Assembly (NCBI GenBank): GCA_965222005.1 | Contig: OZ244935.1 | Location: 2,976,001 to 3,040,000 of the forward strand | Source: CBDCTM01 sp965222005 | GTDB taxonomy: Bacteria > Bacteroidota > Bacteroidia > Chitinophagales > Saprospiraceae | DNA: 64,000 nucleotides | Reading direction: 5' to 3' | Part shown: piece by piece, positions 33,605-42,748 of the stretch | Layout: each line of letters starts with the position of its first letter | Position numbering within the stretch: the first letter of the stretch is position 1 | Made by a program: the position numbers and the translations under genes | Notes under the pieces: generated by a model | Told to the model about the DNA's origin: nothing | Databases searched by the model: none | Seen by the model: the letters and a program-made list of their open reading frames with translations, nothing else

Positions 33605-34507
33605 AAGTAGCATCCAGAGATTACAGACGCATTGGACTAAAAATGTCCGCCTTTCCAGATGATTGGAACGCTACCGATTCCAGATTTAAAGACACCATCA
33701 AGTACGAAACAGAAAACCGAGACTTGTTCGACCACGAGGCTAAGGCTAATGAAATCATGCACAAGGTGATTCAGGAAATGAAGAAAAAGAGGATAGCTTT
33801 TGACTTTCACAGGTTTAAAGCTGATTTTCTTGGAATCAAGTACGAAACTACCGAACATCCCGATACACTTCTTGGCTTCCTTGATTGGTATTGCGAACAT
33901 TTAAGGCATAAAGATAGGCTTGGTGACAGGTCGGGCTTTAACACCCTTAGAAGTGTCCTTCCCCAACATGGAGTGAATGAAAAAATGAAAATGGATGATG
34001 TGGATACGTTTTGGTTGGAAGATTTGGAGACAAAACTTATCAAAAGAAAGAATCACTATACAGGTGAACCCATCAAATTAGCTTCCGTATTCAATTACTT
34101 TAAAAGATTGAAGGCTTTGTTCAATAAGGCTATTTACTTTGGTGTAACCGAGAACTACCCGTTTAGGAATAGTGCCAACCCAAGAGGTTATTCTTTTGCC
34201 CACCTTACCAGTCCACGTATTTGCAAAAGTATGAGTGATGAAGAAGTAGAAAAATTTCTTTCGTTTGATTGGCAAGGTAAAAATGTAACCCGACAACAAA
34301 GGATAGCTTGGAAGGTTGGGTACTTTATCTATATGTTCAGGGGTATTCCGATTAGTGATGCTGCTTTACTGACCAAGAAGGATATTGCGAATAACCAAAT
34401 CCATTTTGGAAGGATTAAGACCAAAAGCAAAGTACCGAGCATCCCAATTGACAACCCAAAAAGGAAATGGATTATTGATTTATTAGCACCCGAAACCGAC
34501 GGCAACT
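33605..34507 (+). pseudogene. Truncated tyrosine recombinase (integrase)
   Basis: The frame is open from before the ATG at 33643; the upstream codons read SRDYRRIGLK, which continues the family's N-terminal arm-binding fold. Next come the integrase sequence DDWNATDSRF, the SAM-like core-binding domain (FLDWYCEHLRHKDR...) and the first part of the catalytic domain, with Arg in YMFRGIPISDAAL. The product stops within the catalytic domain: the H-x-x-R and Tyr motifs are gone. At about 34507 the sequence switches to the antisense of a sodium/solute symporter, and the apparent ORF (to 34539) reads through into it. It cannot be active. It probably belonged to the element that brought in the island. 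Confidence 0.85.
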
Positions 34508-34917
34508 ACCAAGCACCGTATAAACTCCCGTCAAAATAACGGTAATTAGAGCACCCTGCCAAAAATCAATTCCCAATAAGGTAGTAATTACAATACCACC
34601 AGCGTAAACAGTAACCGAAACTTTGGTTAAAACATATCCTACTAAAGAAATAACCGACAGAAACCACCTAGTTCCTGGGCTAAATCGTTTTTCCAAAAAT
34701 TCAGGTATTGTGAAAACACCACTCCTTGCATAAAAAGGCAAAAACACCCAGCCTAGTAATAAAACAATCCAAGCATGAACCAACCCATATTCCATCCGGC
34801 AAGGAAATAGTCCTCTGTATCTTTATGTTTTTGTAGAATTACCCAAATTGCAACACCAAAAAGTATGGTAAAATATAACCCAATTACAATCCAGTCAAGC
34901 GTACTAAAAGTTGCCAT
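34508..34917 (-). pseudogene. Broken sodium/solute (SSS) sugar symporter, last gene of the PUL
   Basis: From ATG at 34917 the frame reads MATFSTLDWIVIGLYFTILF ... DTEDYFLAG, the classic N-terminus of an SGLT-like symporter, then stops. A second frame resumes from about 34795 with LLLGWVFLPFYARSGVFTIPEFL ... TGVYTVLG, so about 40 residues are missing and the frame has shifted. The gene then ends abruptly at the junction with the recombinase fragment near 34507. It lies 81 bases downstream of the GH97 gene on the same strand and was probably the importer for released sugar. Only about 140 of some 550 residues remain. Confidence 0.85.
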
Positions 34918-34998
34918 AAAGTTTGGTTTTTAATTGTAATAAACATCCTACCCGATATGATTAAAACAAATCAAATGATTGCGATTGGTTTTACAATT

Positions 34999-37020
34999 TT
35001 ATTTTATCATTTTAAACCTAATAGCTGTTCCTCCTCCTTCAGGTAAGTTTATACTCAAGGAATCTTTGCCGCTTATTACAATATTTTGGATTACGTATTG
35101 AGTAGGATTAATCTTGTAATTTGCGCCCTCTACTTCTTTATATATTTGGGCTTCATAATTAAAATCCTCATTTAAGAAATCCAGTTTAATTATAAAGTTT
35201 CTGCTTTTTTCATCTGTAATGGCACCTAAATACCAATCTTCTGAATACTTGTCCTTTCGGGCAATAATGATGAAGTCAGCAATTTTTGCGTCAATAACTT
35301 TTGTTGTTTCCCAATCAACCGGTACATCTTTTATAAATTGAAAGGCATCCAATCTTTCTTCATAATTTTCAATTAAGTCTGCTGCCATTTGAATCGGACT
35401 GTACAACACAACATAAAGTGCCAATTGTTTTGTCAATGTGGTATTGACTTGATTGTTGTCTCTTTGTGGAATATCAACTGAAAAAACACCGGGTGTAAAA
35501 TCCATTGGACCCGCCAGCAACCTTGTGAAAGGCAAGATACAAGTATGCTCAGGAGGATTGCCGCCTTCGCTGTCCCATGCATTAAACTCTTGCCCTCTCG
35601 CTCCTTCTCTGGAAATCAGATTAGGATAAGTCCTTCTCAACCCTGTAGGTTTTATAGGTTCATGAAAATTAATGGCAATTTTATGTTTTGCGCCTTTATC
35701 AACTACCGTTTGATAATAATTTACTCCGTATTGACCATGATGCCATTCTCCATTTTTAAAATTATGATGTACTTGCCCAACCTTGGCAGAGCGATACCCC
35801 AATTTTTGGTAGAGTGCATACGCTGAATCTATTTGTGCGAGATAATTTTCCGTATTTGCTGCTGTTTCATTATAAACTTGAAGATAAATATTCTTACTAT
35901 TTGCGTAATCAAGCACTTCTTCCCAATCAAAAGATGCAGCAGGTTTGGTAAAATCCATTTCAGGCGCAAAATTCCCTCCCCAATCTGGTGTCCAACCAAA
36001 ATTCCAACCCTCTACCAAAACTTCATCAAAACCATGTTTGGCGGCAAAATCTATATATTTTTTTGTGCGTTCAGTTGTAGCTCCCACATTCGGACCCTGA
36101 TAAAAGGTGTAATTTCCAATATGCATACCCCACCAAATGCCTACATATTTCATGGGTTTTACCCAAGACACATCGCCTAACTTATTCGGTTCGTTGAGAT
36201 TCAATATTAGAGAGGATTCAATTAAGCCCCCAGGGTTTTCAGCAATCTGAATTGTTCTCCAAGGTGTCATAAAAGAACCTTTCCGTTTTACTTTTATGCC
36301 ATCTTTCCAAGGCACTAAATCACAATACAGTTTATTGTTTTTATCACCATAAAGAGTCATACTTGAATAATCAACAAGAGCTGCCTCATGAATACTTACA
36401 TATAAGCCATCTGTTGTTTTTAAGGTTAGAGGTGTATGGGCAGTATCCAATTGATTGATTGGGTTTTCGTTATAAAGTATTTCATACTTCATATGATGAT
36501 AAGCTGGTATAGACCAGGATGTGTGATTGGCTGTGAAAGAAAATTCTGTGAGTTCATTAGTTATATTAATGGAATCAAGTTCTTTCTGTTTCGGCACAAT
36601 ATATCTGAATCCAATTCCATCATTAAAGACTTTGAATTCAATGTTTAACTTTCGTCCTCCGTCATTTTTTTCTTTTAGTTTCAAAAAAAGTCTGCAATGG
36701 TTATCATGTATTATTTTTTGTTCTCCCCAAGGTTGCTCCCAATTTTCATTAACATTGGAAATATCATATCCAATTATGGTGAAATTACTGTCGAGTGATT
36801 TCATGCCTTTGAACTCAAACCCCATAGAAGATTTCGTTATCAGGTCTGTCCCATTGTATTGTACTGAGTATGTTGGTTTTGAGTTCAGGTTGTCAAAGGT
36901 GATACTAATTTTTTTATTTGGTGATACAACTTTCACGAATTGATTTATTTCTTCGTTCGGGCAAGAGGCAATGCCAATTACCATCGTTAATATCCAATAG
37001 AAAAGAATGTTTTTTATCAT
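34999..37020 (-). CDS. GH97 alpha-glucosidase, SusB-like inverting type
   Basis: This 673-residue protein has an N-terminal lipoprotein-type signal (IGIASC). An N-terminal beta-sandwich is followed by a catalytic (beta/alpha)8 barrel and a C-terminal beta domain. Family landmarks: WWGMHIGNYTF, GFDEVLVEGWNFGW, INFHEPIKPTGLRRTYPNL, ILPFTRLLAGPMDFTPGVF. Glu385, Glu454, Glu472 and Glu478 lie at a constant offset of 54 from SusB Glu439, Glu508, Glu526 and Glu532 (numbers recalled from the family), which fits the calcium-dependent inverting alpha-glucosidases rather than the retaining alpha-galactosidases. It probably removes alpha-linked glucose in the periplasm. It follows GH3 by 43 bases in the same transcript. 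Confidence 0.93.
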   Translation of the reverse strand: MIKNILFYWILTMVIGIASCPNEEINQFVKVVSPNKKISITFDNLNSKPTYSVQYNGTDLITKSSMGFEFKGMKSLDSNFTIIGYDISNVNENWEQPWGEQKIIHDNHCRLFLKLKEKNDGGRKLNIEFKVFNDGIGFRYIVPKQKELDSINITNELTEFSFTANHTSWSIPAYHHMKYEILYNENPINQLDTAHTPLTLKTTDGLYVSIHEAALVDYSSMTLYGDKNNKLYCDLVPWKDGIKVKRKGSFMTPWRTIQIAENPGGLIESSLILNLNEPNKLGDVSWVKPMKYVGIWWGMHIGNYTFYQGPNVGATTERTKKYIDFAAKHGFDEVLVEGWNFGWTPDWGGNFAPEMDFTKPAASFDWEEVLDYANSKNIYLQVYNETAANTENYLAQIDSAYALYQKLGYRSAKVGQVHHNFKNGEWHHGQYGVNYYQTVVDKGAKHKIAINFHEPIKPTGLRRTYPNLISREGARGQEFNAWDSEGGNPPEHTCILPFTRLLAGPMDFTPGVFSVDIPQRDNNQVNTTLTKQLALYVVLYSPIQMAADLIENYEERLDAFQFIKDVPVDWETTKVIDAKIADFIIIARKDKYSEDWYLGAITDEKSRNFIIKLDFLNEDFNYEAQIYKEVEGANYKINPTQYVIQNIVISGKDSLSINLPEGGGTAIRFKMIK

Positions 37021-37063
37021 TCAACAGTTTCAATTTTTAAGAAAAATACCGATGATAGGATAT

Positions 37064-39340
37064 TTAATTACTTGAGTGGTCATTATCCAAAGAGGAATCT
37101 ATTAGTTGAATACGAATTGAATTATTGGTTGTGGCATTAGGTCCGATAAATATCTCGAAATCTCCTGTTTCTGCTTTAAAAGTCATATCTCTTGTGTAAA
37201 AAGCCAAATCCTGAGCAGTAATCGAAAAGGTAATTTTTTGGGACGATTGCTTAGGAATAAACGTTCGTTGGAAACCTTTTAATTCTTTAACCGGACGGGT
37301 GACACTACCGACAATATCCCGAATGTAAAGTTGAGCAATTTCAATACCGTCATATTCTCCTGTATTGGAAATGGTTAGGCTAAGGTTTAGAGTATCATCC
37401 ATTTCCATAATAGTTTTATTAGATGATATTGAGGAATAATCAAATTGAGTGTAACTCAAACCATAACCGAAAGGATAGAGTGGTTCGTTGGAAACATCGA
37501 GGTATTTACTGGTGTACTTGTCATTGGGATTCATGGGGCGACCTGTATTTTTCATGCAATAATAAAGGGGTATTTGACCAACATTTTGCGGAAAGGAAAC
37601 CGTCAATTTTCCCGACGGATTATAGTCCCCGAATAGCACATCTGCAATTGCATTACCACATTCCACTCCTGGGAACCATGCTTCCAAAATCGCATGGATG
37701 TTGTCATTCGTCCAATTGATGGTCAATGGGCGACCATTCATCAAAACAGCAACGACGGGCTTTCCTGTTTGCTTTAATTTTTTTAGTAATTCCAACTGAA
37801 CGGCAGGCAAACCGATTTGAGAGCGACTGGCAGCTTCACCACTCATATTTTCTCTTTCGCCGACGAAGGCAATGACCACCTCCGCTTGACGGGCAACATT
37901 AAGTGCCTGCTGAAATCCATCATCAATTTCTTTTTCAAAATCACATCCTTTAGCGTACAGCACTTGCACGTCATTGCCCAATTTATTTTTAATGCCGTCC
38001 AATGCCGACACCACGTATTCGCTTTTACCTGCCCCATGCCAATTGCCCAATGGATGATAATTGTCCGCCGCCAATGGACCGACAACCCCGATTTTTGACC
38101 TGTTTTTGGAAAGTGGCAAAGTGTTATTTTCATTTTTCAAAAGTACCATAGATTTCGCCGCCATTTCTCTGGCAACAGCACGGTTTTCAGAAGATAAAAT
38201 GACGGCTGCTTCTTGCTCTTTATCACAATACAAATACGGGTCATCGAACAAGCCGAGTTTAAATTTTAATCTTAAAATTCTACGCACCGCTTCGTTTAAT
38301 TGCTTTTCTGAAACTTTGCCTTCTTCAATAGATTGTTTCATAAATCTTTGATAAACACTCCCTTGCATATCCATATCCACGCCCGAATTCATTGCCAGCT
38401 CGCCCGCATCCTTTAAATCCGAACTCACCCCGTGCTTCACCATTTCGTTGATGGAAGTGTAATCCGTCACGACAAAGCCGTCGAAGCCCCATTGTTTTTT
38501 CAAAATATCTTGTATAAGGTAATCATTTCCCGTAGAGGGAATACCTCCGATTTCATTAAAAGAAGTCATAATAGTTTCTGCACCTGCATCTATAGCTGCC
38601 TCGAAGGGAGGGAGATATGTTTCCCAAAGGGTGCGTTCAGAAATATCAACGGTGTGATAATCTCGTCCTGCCTGCGCTGCGCCATAGGCTGCAAAATGTT
38701 TCGGACAGGATAAAATGGTATTATGTGCGCCAATATCATCACCTTGAATGCCCTTCACTTTTGCCTCCGCAATCAGCGTGTTGAGGTAGGTGTCTTCGCC
38801 ACCTGTTTCAGCAATTCGCCCCCATCGAGGGTCACGAGCAACATCAATCATCGGTGCGAAAGTCCAATGCAATCCTGCGGCACTTGCTTCTTCGGTGGCA
38901 ATACGGGCGGTGCGCCCCATTGCTTCCAAATCCCACGAACAGGACTCTGCCAAAGGAATCGGGAAAATTGTTTTGAAGCCATGCACTACGTCATACCCAA
39001 ATATAAGCGGAATGCCCAAACGGGTTTCTTGGACTGCTACTTTTTGTAGTTTTTGGGTAAAATCCACATCGTAAGCATTGAAAATCGCCCCGACACTTCC
39101 CGATTTTATATCTGCCTCATAATTGTCACGAATGGAGGGTCCCGTTACATCCCTGTCGCTGGTTAGAAGATTGGTTTGACCGATTTTTTCCTCCAAGGTC
39201 ATCAAAGAGAGAAGACTGTCCACACGTTGTTGAATCAATAATTCCTCTTTATTTACAGTAGTTGTTGAAGAATTGGAAAACTTAGACGCCGTTCCAAGCA
39301 ACAGGAAGACTCCCATTGTAATGAGCAATAGACGAACCAT
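37064..39340 (-). CDS. bglX: GH3 beta-glucosidase (BglX-like)
   Basis: This 758-residue protein has an N-terminal signal (MVRLLLITMGVFLLLGTAS). The three-domain GH3 architecture includes the TIM-barrel with PRWGRIAETGGEDTYL, CPKHFAAYGA and the nucleophile Asp293 (GFVVTDYTS). The alpha/beta sandwich carries the likely acid/base Glu502 (NMSGEAASRSQIGLP), and the fibronectin-III-like C-terminus contains PLYPFGYGLSYTQF. The enzyme splits terminal beta-linked glucose. In characterised beta-1,2-glucan loci a GH3 of this group acts on sophoro-oligosaccharides made by GH144, which is the inferred role here. It is in the same operon as GH97 and the repeat protein. Confidence 0.93.
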   Translation of the reverse strand: MVRLLLITMGVFLLLGTASKFSNSSTTTVNKEELLIQQRVDSLLSLMTLEEKIGQTNLLTSDRDVTGPSIRDNYEADIKSGSVGAIFNAYDVDFTQKLQKVAVQETRLGIPLIFGYDVVHGFKTIFPIPLAESCSWDLEAMGRTARIATEEASAAGLHWTFAPMIDVARDPRWGRIAETGGEDTYLNTLIAEAKVKGIQGDDIGAHNTILSCPKHFAAYGAAQAGRDYHTVDISERTLWETYLPPFEAAIDAGAETIMTSFNEIGGIPSTGNDYLIQDILKKQWGFDGFVVTDYTSINEMVKHGVSSDLKDAGELAMNSGVDMDMQGSVYQRFMKQSIEEGKVSEKQLNEAVRRILRLKFKLGLFDDPYLYCDKEQEAAVILSSENRAVAREMAAKSMVLLKNENNTLPLSKNRSKIGVVGPLAADNYHPLGNWHGAGKSEYVVSALDGIKNKLGNDVQVLYAKGCDFEKEIDDGFQQALNVARQAEVVIAFVGERENMSGEAASRSQIGLPAVQLELLKKLKQTGKPVVAVLMNGRPLTINWTNDNIHAILEAWFPGVECGNAIADVLFGDYNPSGKLTVSFPQNVGQIPLYYCMKNTGRPMNPNDKYTSKYLDVSNEPLYPFGYGLSYTQFDYSSISSNKTIMEMDDTLNLSLTISNTGEYDGIEIAQLYIRDIVGSVTRPVKELKGFQRTFIPKQSSQKITFSITAQDLAFYTRDMTFKAETGDFEIFIGPNATTNNSIRIQLIDSSLDNDHSSN

Positions 39341-39422
39341 ATTTTTTTATTAAAAAGCTAAAAAGGGAGGGTTATCTTAAAAAATAACCCTCCTTGTAAT
39401 TATGTATGAAACTTAAATTGTT

Positions 39423-42400
39423 TTACTGCACAATGAACTTTGTGAGGTAATTCCGCTCTGCTCCTTCAATGGTTAACAGATAAATGCCTTTTGGTAAATC
39501 ACTGATATTGACGTTGTAATCAGTACCGCCGATTGCACCTGAAAGGTTTTGTACATTCATTTGTTGACCAACCAAACTGTTGATTGTCAAGGTGCTGAAT
39601 TTATCATCAGGTAATTCAACAAATAAGTCTTGTCCGTTAACAGGATTCGGATAAACGGTTAGTTTTTCAACTTTAGGTTGTGGGTTAAAAATTCCTGTAC
39701 TAAAATCACCCTGAATTTTATCGATGTAATAAACATCTCCTGCCTGTACATCTTCTCCGGCATTGAAAAACAACACCAACTTTTCATAATTCTCTCCGAT
39801 AACGGAAGAAAAGTCAAAAGAATGAGTATAAAAACTACAAGTATTTTCAGCAGTAATTTCACTATCCACTTCTATGTCATTCCCAGAGCCGTTTTCCAAT
39901 TTAGCCTTTAAAATACCAGGAACATTGGTCAACACATCTATTTTAATTACTGCATTGGAAGTCCCTATATCAAAATTTTGACCATCCAATCTGGTTAATA
40001 CCAAAGGTGCCCAAGGTCCTGCTTCATCTACATATTTACCCACGTTTGCTCGTTGAGCTTCATCTGAAGAGAAAGAGTTAACAATAGATAACGGATTGAT
40101 TACTTTTTCCAAACTACCTGCAACTGCCTGCAAGTTGTCATTACAATCAAAGTCTGTCCAAATATTTGCATCAACGGTTATGCCTTCACATTGGTCAACT
40201 GCAATAATTTCATCAAAATAATACACATCACCGGGCATTCCCTGTCCCAGACCACCATCGAAAAAGAGAACAAGATTTTGATAATCAAACCCTGCTCTGG
40301 CACTAAAATCAAAACTGTATTCTACCCATTTGTCTGTTTCGTCTATTTCTCTCCATGATTCAACATTGGGTCCTGTTCCATTTTCCAGCTTTAGAAGAAT
40401 AGCAGTTGGTTGTGAAGAATATACCTTTACTTTGAATTGACCAATGTCAGCAAGATTGGGTGGCATAGGGAAAGTCATAAATACATTATCCCATGCATCT
40501 TGCTTGGTGAATTTACCTACTAAAGCACTATTGTTCACAGGGTCAGTTGGATCAGGGTTAATATCGTTTAAAACCAAATTAGGATTGCTAACATCTATGT
40601 CAATGTTGTTGTTTACATCAAAGTCAACATAAGTTTCCAGCGAACCTGGGTTTGGGTCATCTTGTGCAGGTATATCATTGGCAGGATCATAATCACATAA
40701 GATGGTACCTGCTTCAAAAAGAATGTCATCAATGTAATAAATGTCCGTTCCGCTGTTGTCAACTCCGGCATTAAAGAACAAAACGAGGTTAGTATGATTT
40801 TCAGATGCCTGGTCAGAGAAATCAAAGGAATATTGTTCCCATTGTCCACTACCAATAAGGTCGGCATCTATTTCGACAGGTGCAGAAGTTCCACCCTCCA
40901 GCTTTACTTTTAATGGACCATCGGGCTGTGCTGTTGTCAGCACTTTTATTTTAATTTGATTTAATATTGACAAATCAATCGGACCTCCAAAATCCACCAA
41001 TAAGTTATCCCAAGCACCTGCAGGGTCATCGTACTGCCCAACTTTAGTACTGGTATTGATACCACTTGGGTCAGGATTGTCAATAATTGTCGGGCTGAGG
41101 TTAAAAGGATAATTTTGTTGGCATTCAAAATCACTAATTATGGATAAATCAGGTGCCACTCCTCCACAAGGGTCAACCATTCCTGTATTGTCCCACCGAA
41201 TATCATCTATATAATAGACATCTGTTCCAGGAGTATTTTCTCCGGCATTAAAAAACAATACCAGTTTATTATGACTTTCATTTGCCTGGTCTTCAAAACT
41301 GAAGGTTAATTCTGTCCATTGACCTGTTTGGGTGATAAAAAGGTCTTGTTCTATTGGAGTAGAGGTACCACCTTCGAGCTTGGCTTTAAGTGGACCCACC
41401 CCTACAACATCCGTTAATACTTTTATTTTAAGAAAGTGATATTCAGTCAAGTCCATCGCCGCTCCATAATCCACCAATAAATTATCCCAGGGACCGCTTG
41501 GGTCGGTATATACGCCCACCGAATCGCTGGTGTTAATTCCAGAGGAATTAGGGTTTTCGATGATAGGGATGGTTTCATTAAAGGTATAGTTTTGCTGGCA
41601 TTCAAAATCGCTGATAATATTGAGGTCAGCTACAACTCCACTACACGGATCAATTGAATTGTCCCATCGAATGTCATCAATATTATAAACATCTGTTCCT
41701 GGGGTATTTTCTCCTGCGTTAAAAAATAAGACTAATTTGTTATGACTTTCTAATGTTTGGTCTGAGAAATCGAACACCAATTCTGTCCATTGACCTGTTT
41801 GGGTGATAAAAAGGTCTTTTTCTATAGGAGTGGAAGTTCCTCCTTCGAGTTTGGCTTTTAGCGGACCATTTCCAACAACATCTGTTAATACTTTTATTTT
41901 AAGAAAGTGATATTCAGTCAAGTCCATCGCACCTCCATAATCTACCAATAAATTATCCCAGGGACCGCTTGGGTCGGTATATACGCCCACCCAAGTACTG
42001 ATATTTGTTCCTGCCGGATTGGGGTTTTCAATTATAGGAACAGCAGCATTAAAATCATAATTTTGTTGGCATTCAAAATCGCTGATAATATTTAGATCAG
42101 CTACAACTCCATTACATGAAGCGCCTGTATTGTCCCATCGAATGTCATCTATATAATAGACATCTGTTCCGGGAGTATTTTCACCTGCGTTAAAAAATAA
42201 GACTAATTTGTTATGACTTTCTAATGATTGGTCTGAGAAATCGAAAACCAATTCTGTCCATTGACCTGTTTGGGTGATAAAAAGGTCTTTTTCTATTGGA
42301 GTAGAAGTCCCACCTTCGAGTTTGGCTTTTAGTGGACCGGTTCCAACAATATCTGTCCATACTTTAATTTTTAAAAAGTAGTTACTTGACAAATCAATTG

Positions 42401-42650
42401 CAGCTCCATAATCTACCAGTAAATTATCCCAAGGACCACTTGGGTCAGTATAAACACCTACCGAATCGCTGGTATTTATCCCAGTTATGTAAGGGTTTTC
42501 GATACCAGGAACAACTACATTAAAAATATAGTTTTGCTGGCATTCAAAGTCACTAATGATTGTGGAGTCAGGAATGACGCCTAAACAAGGTTGAGCAAAG
42601 GCGGAGAACCCTGCTGACCAAAGCAAAAATGTTAGGTAAATGTTTTTCAT
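39423..42650 (-). CDS. T9SS-exported protein with six repeats, probable surface glycan-binding protein
   Basis: The start is at MKNIYLTFLLWSAGFSAFAQ (signal peptide); a longer frame from 42692 adds 14 residues. Six jelly-roll-like repeats of about 155-160 residues follow. Units 1-4 are nearly identical, each opening ISDFECQQNY and closing in VYYIDDIRW or a close variant; units 5 and 6 have diverged. The C-terminus is a T9SS type A domain (VYPNPVNGQDLFVEL ... GIYLLTIEGAERNYLTKFIV). The repeats look like carbohydrate-binding modules, and the gene holds the position after susD where surface glycan-binding proteins usually sit, but no catalytic residues are seen. Specificity is unknown. The IS at 42749 lies just upstream. 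Confidence 0.85.
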   Translation of the reverse strand: MKNIYLTFLLWSAGFSAFAQPCLGVIPDSTIISDFECQQNYIFNVVVPGIENPYITGINTSDSVGVYTDPSGPWDNLLVDYGAAIDLSSNYFLKIKVWTDIVGTGPLKAKLEGGTSTPIEKDLFITQTGQWTELVFDFSDQSLESHNKLVLFFNAGENTPGTDVYYIDDIRWDNTGASCNGVVADLNIISDFECQQNYDFNAAVPIIENPNPAGTNISTWVGVYTDPSGPWDNLLVDYGGAMDLTEYHFLKIKVLTDVVGNGPLKAKLEGGTSTPIEKDLFITQTGQWTELVFDFSDQTLESHNKLVLFFNAGENTPGTDVYNIDDIRWDNSIDPCSGVVADLNIISDFECQQNYTFNETIPIIENPNSSGINTSDSVGVYTDPSGPWDNLLVDYGAAMDLTEYHFLKIKVLTDVVGVGPLKAKLEGGTSTPIEQDLFITQTGQWTELTFSFEDQANESHNKLVLFFNAGENTPGTDVYYIDDIRWDNTGMVDPCGGVAPDLSIISDFECQQNYPFNLSPTIIDNPDPSGINTSTKVGQYDDPAGAWDNLLVDFGGPIDLSILNQIKIKVLTTAQPDGPLKVKLEGGTSAPVEIDADLIGSGQWEQYSFDFSDQASENHTNLVLFFNAGVDNSGTDIYYIDDILFEAGTILCDYDPANDIPAQDDPNPGSLETYVDFDVNNNIDIDVSNPNLVLNDINPDPTDPVNNSALVGKFTKQDAWDNVFMTFPMPPNLADIGQFKVKVYSSQPTAILLKLENGTGPNVESWREIDETDKWVEYSFDFSARAGFDYQNLVLFFDGGLGQGMPGDVYYFDEIIAVDQCEGITVDANIWTDFDCNDNLQAVAGSLEKVINPLSIVNSFSSDEAQRANVGKYVDEAGPWAPLVLTRLDGQNFDIGTSNAVIKIDVLTNVPGILKAKLENGSGNDIEVDSEITAENTCSFYTHSFDFSSVIGENYEKLVLFFNAGEDVQAGDVYYIDKIQGDFSTGIFNPQPKVEKLTVYPNPVNGQDLFVELPDDKFSTLTINSLVGQQMNVQNLSGAIGGTDYNVNISDLPKGIYLLTIEGAERNYLTKFIVQ
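41161..42600 (-). repeat. Tandem DNA repeats of about 475 bp inside the repeat-protein gene
   Basis: Three consecutive units (about 41161-41640, 41641-42118, 42119-42600) are nearly identical at the nucleotide level, e.g. the recurring TTGACCTGTTTGGGTGATAA at about 41318, 41798 and 42260. This points to recent duplication or ongoing homogenisation. Confidence 0.8.
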
Positions 42651-42748
42651 AATTAAGATTATTTTTTTGTTAAACGATTGCTTTATAAGCATAGCAATTC
42701 CATGATGCCCAAGTGCATTTGAGCCATTAAAAAGGAATACTTCTTATA

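Noticed and set aside
33400..33642. Possible phage or full integrative element at the M36 gene end
   Set aside because: Only a truncated recombinase is present; there are no relaxase, replication, structural or packaging genes in the island, so an active phage or ICE cannot be supported.
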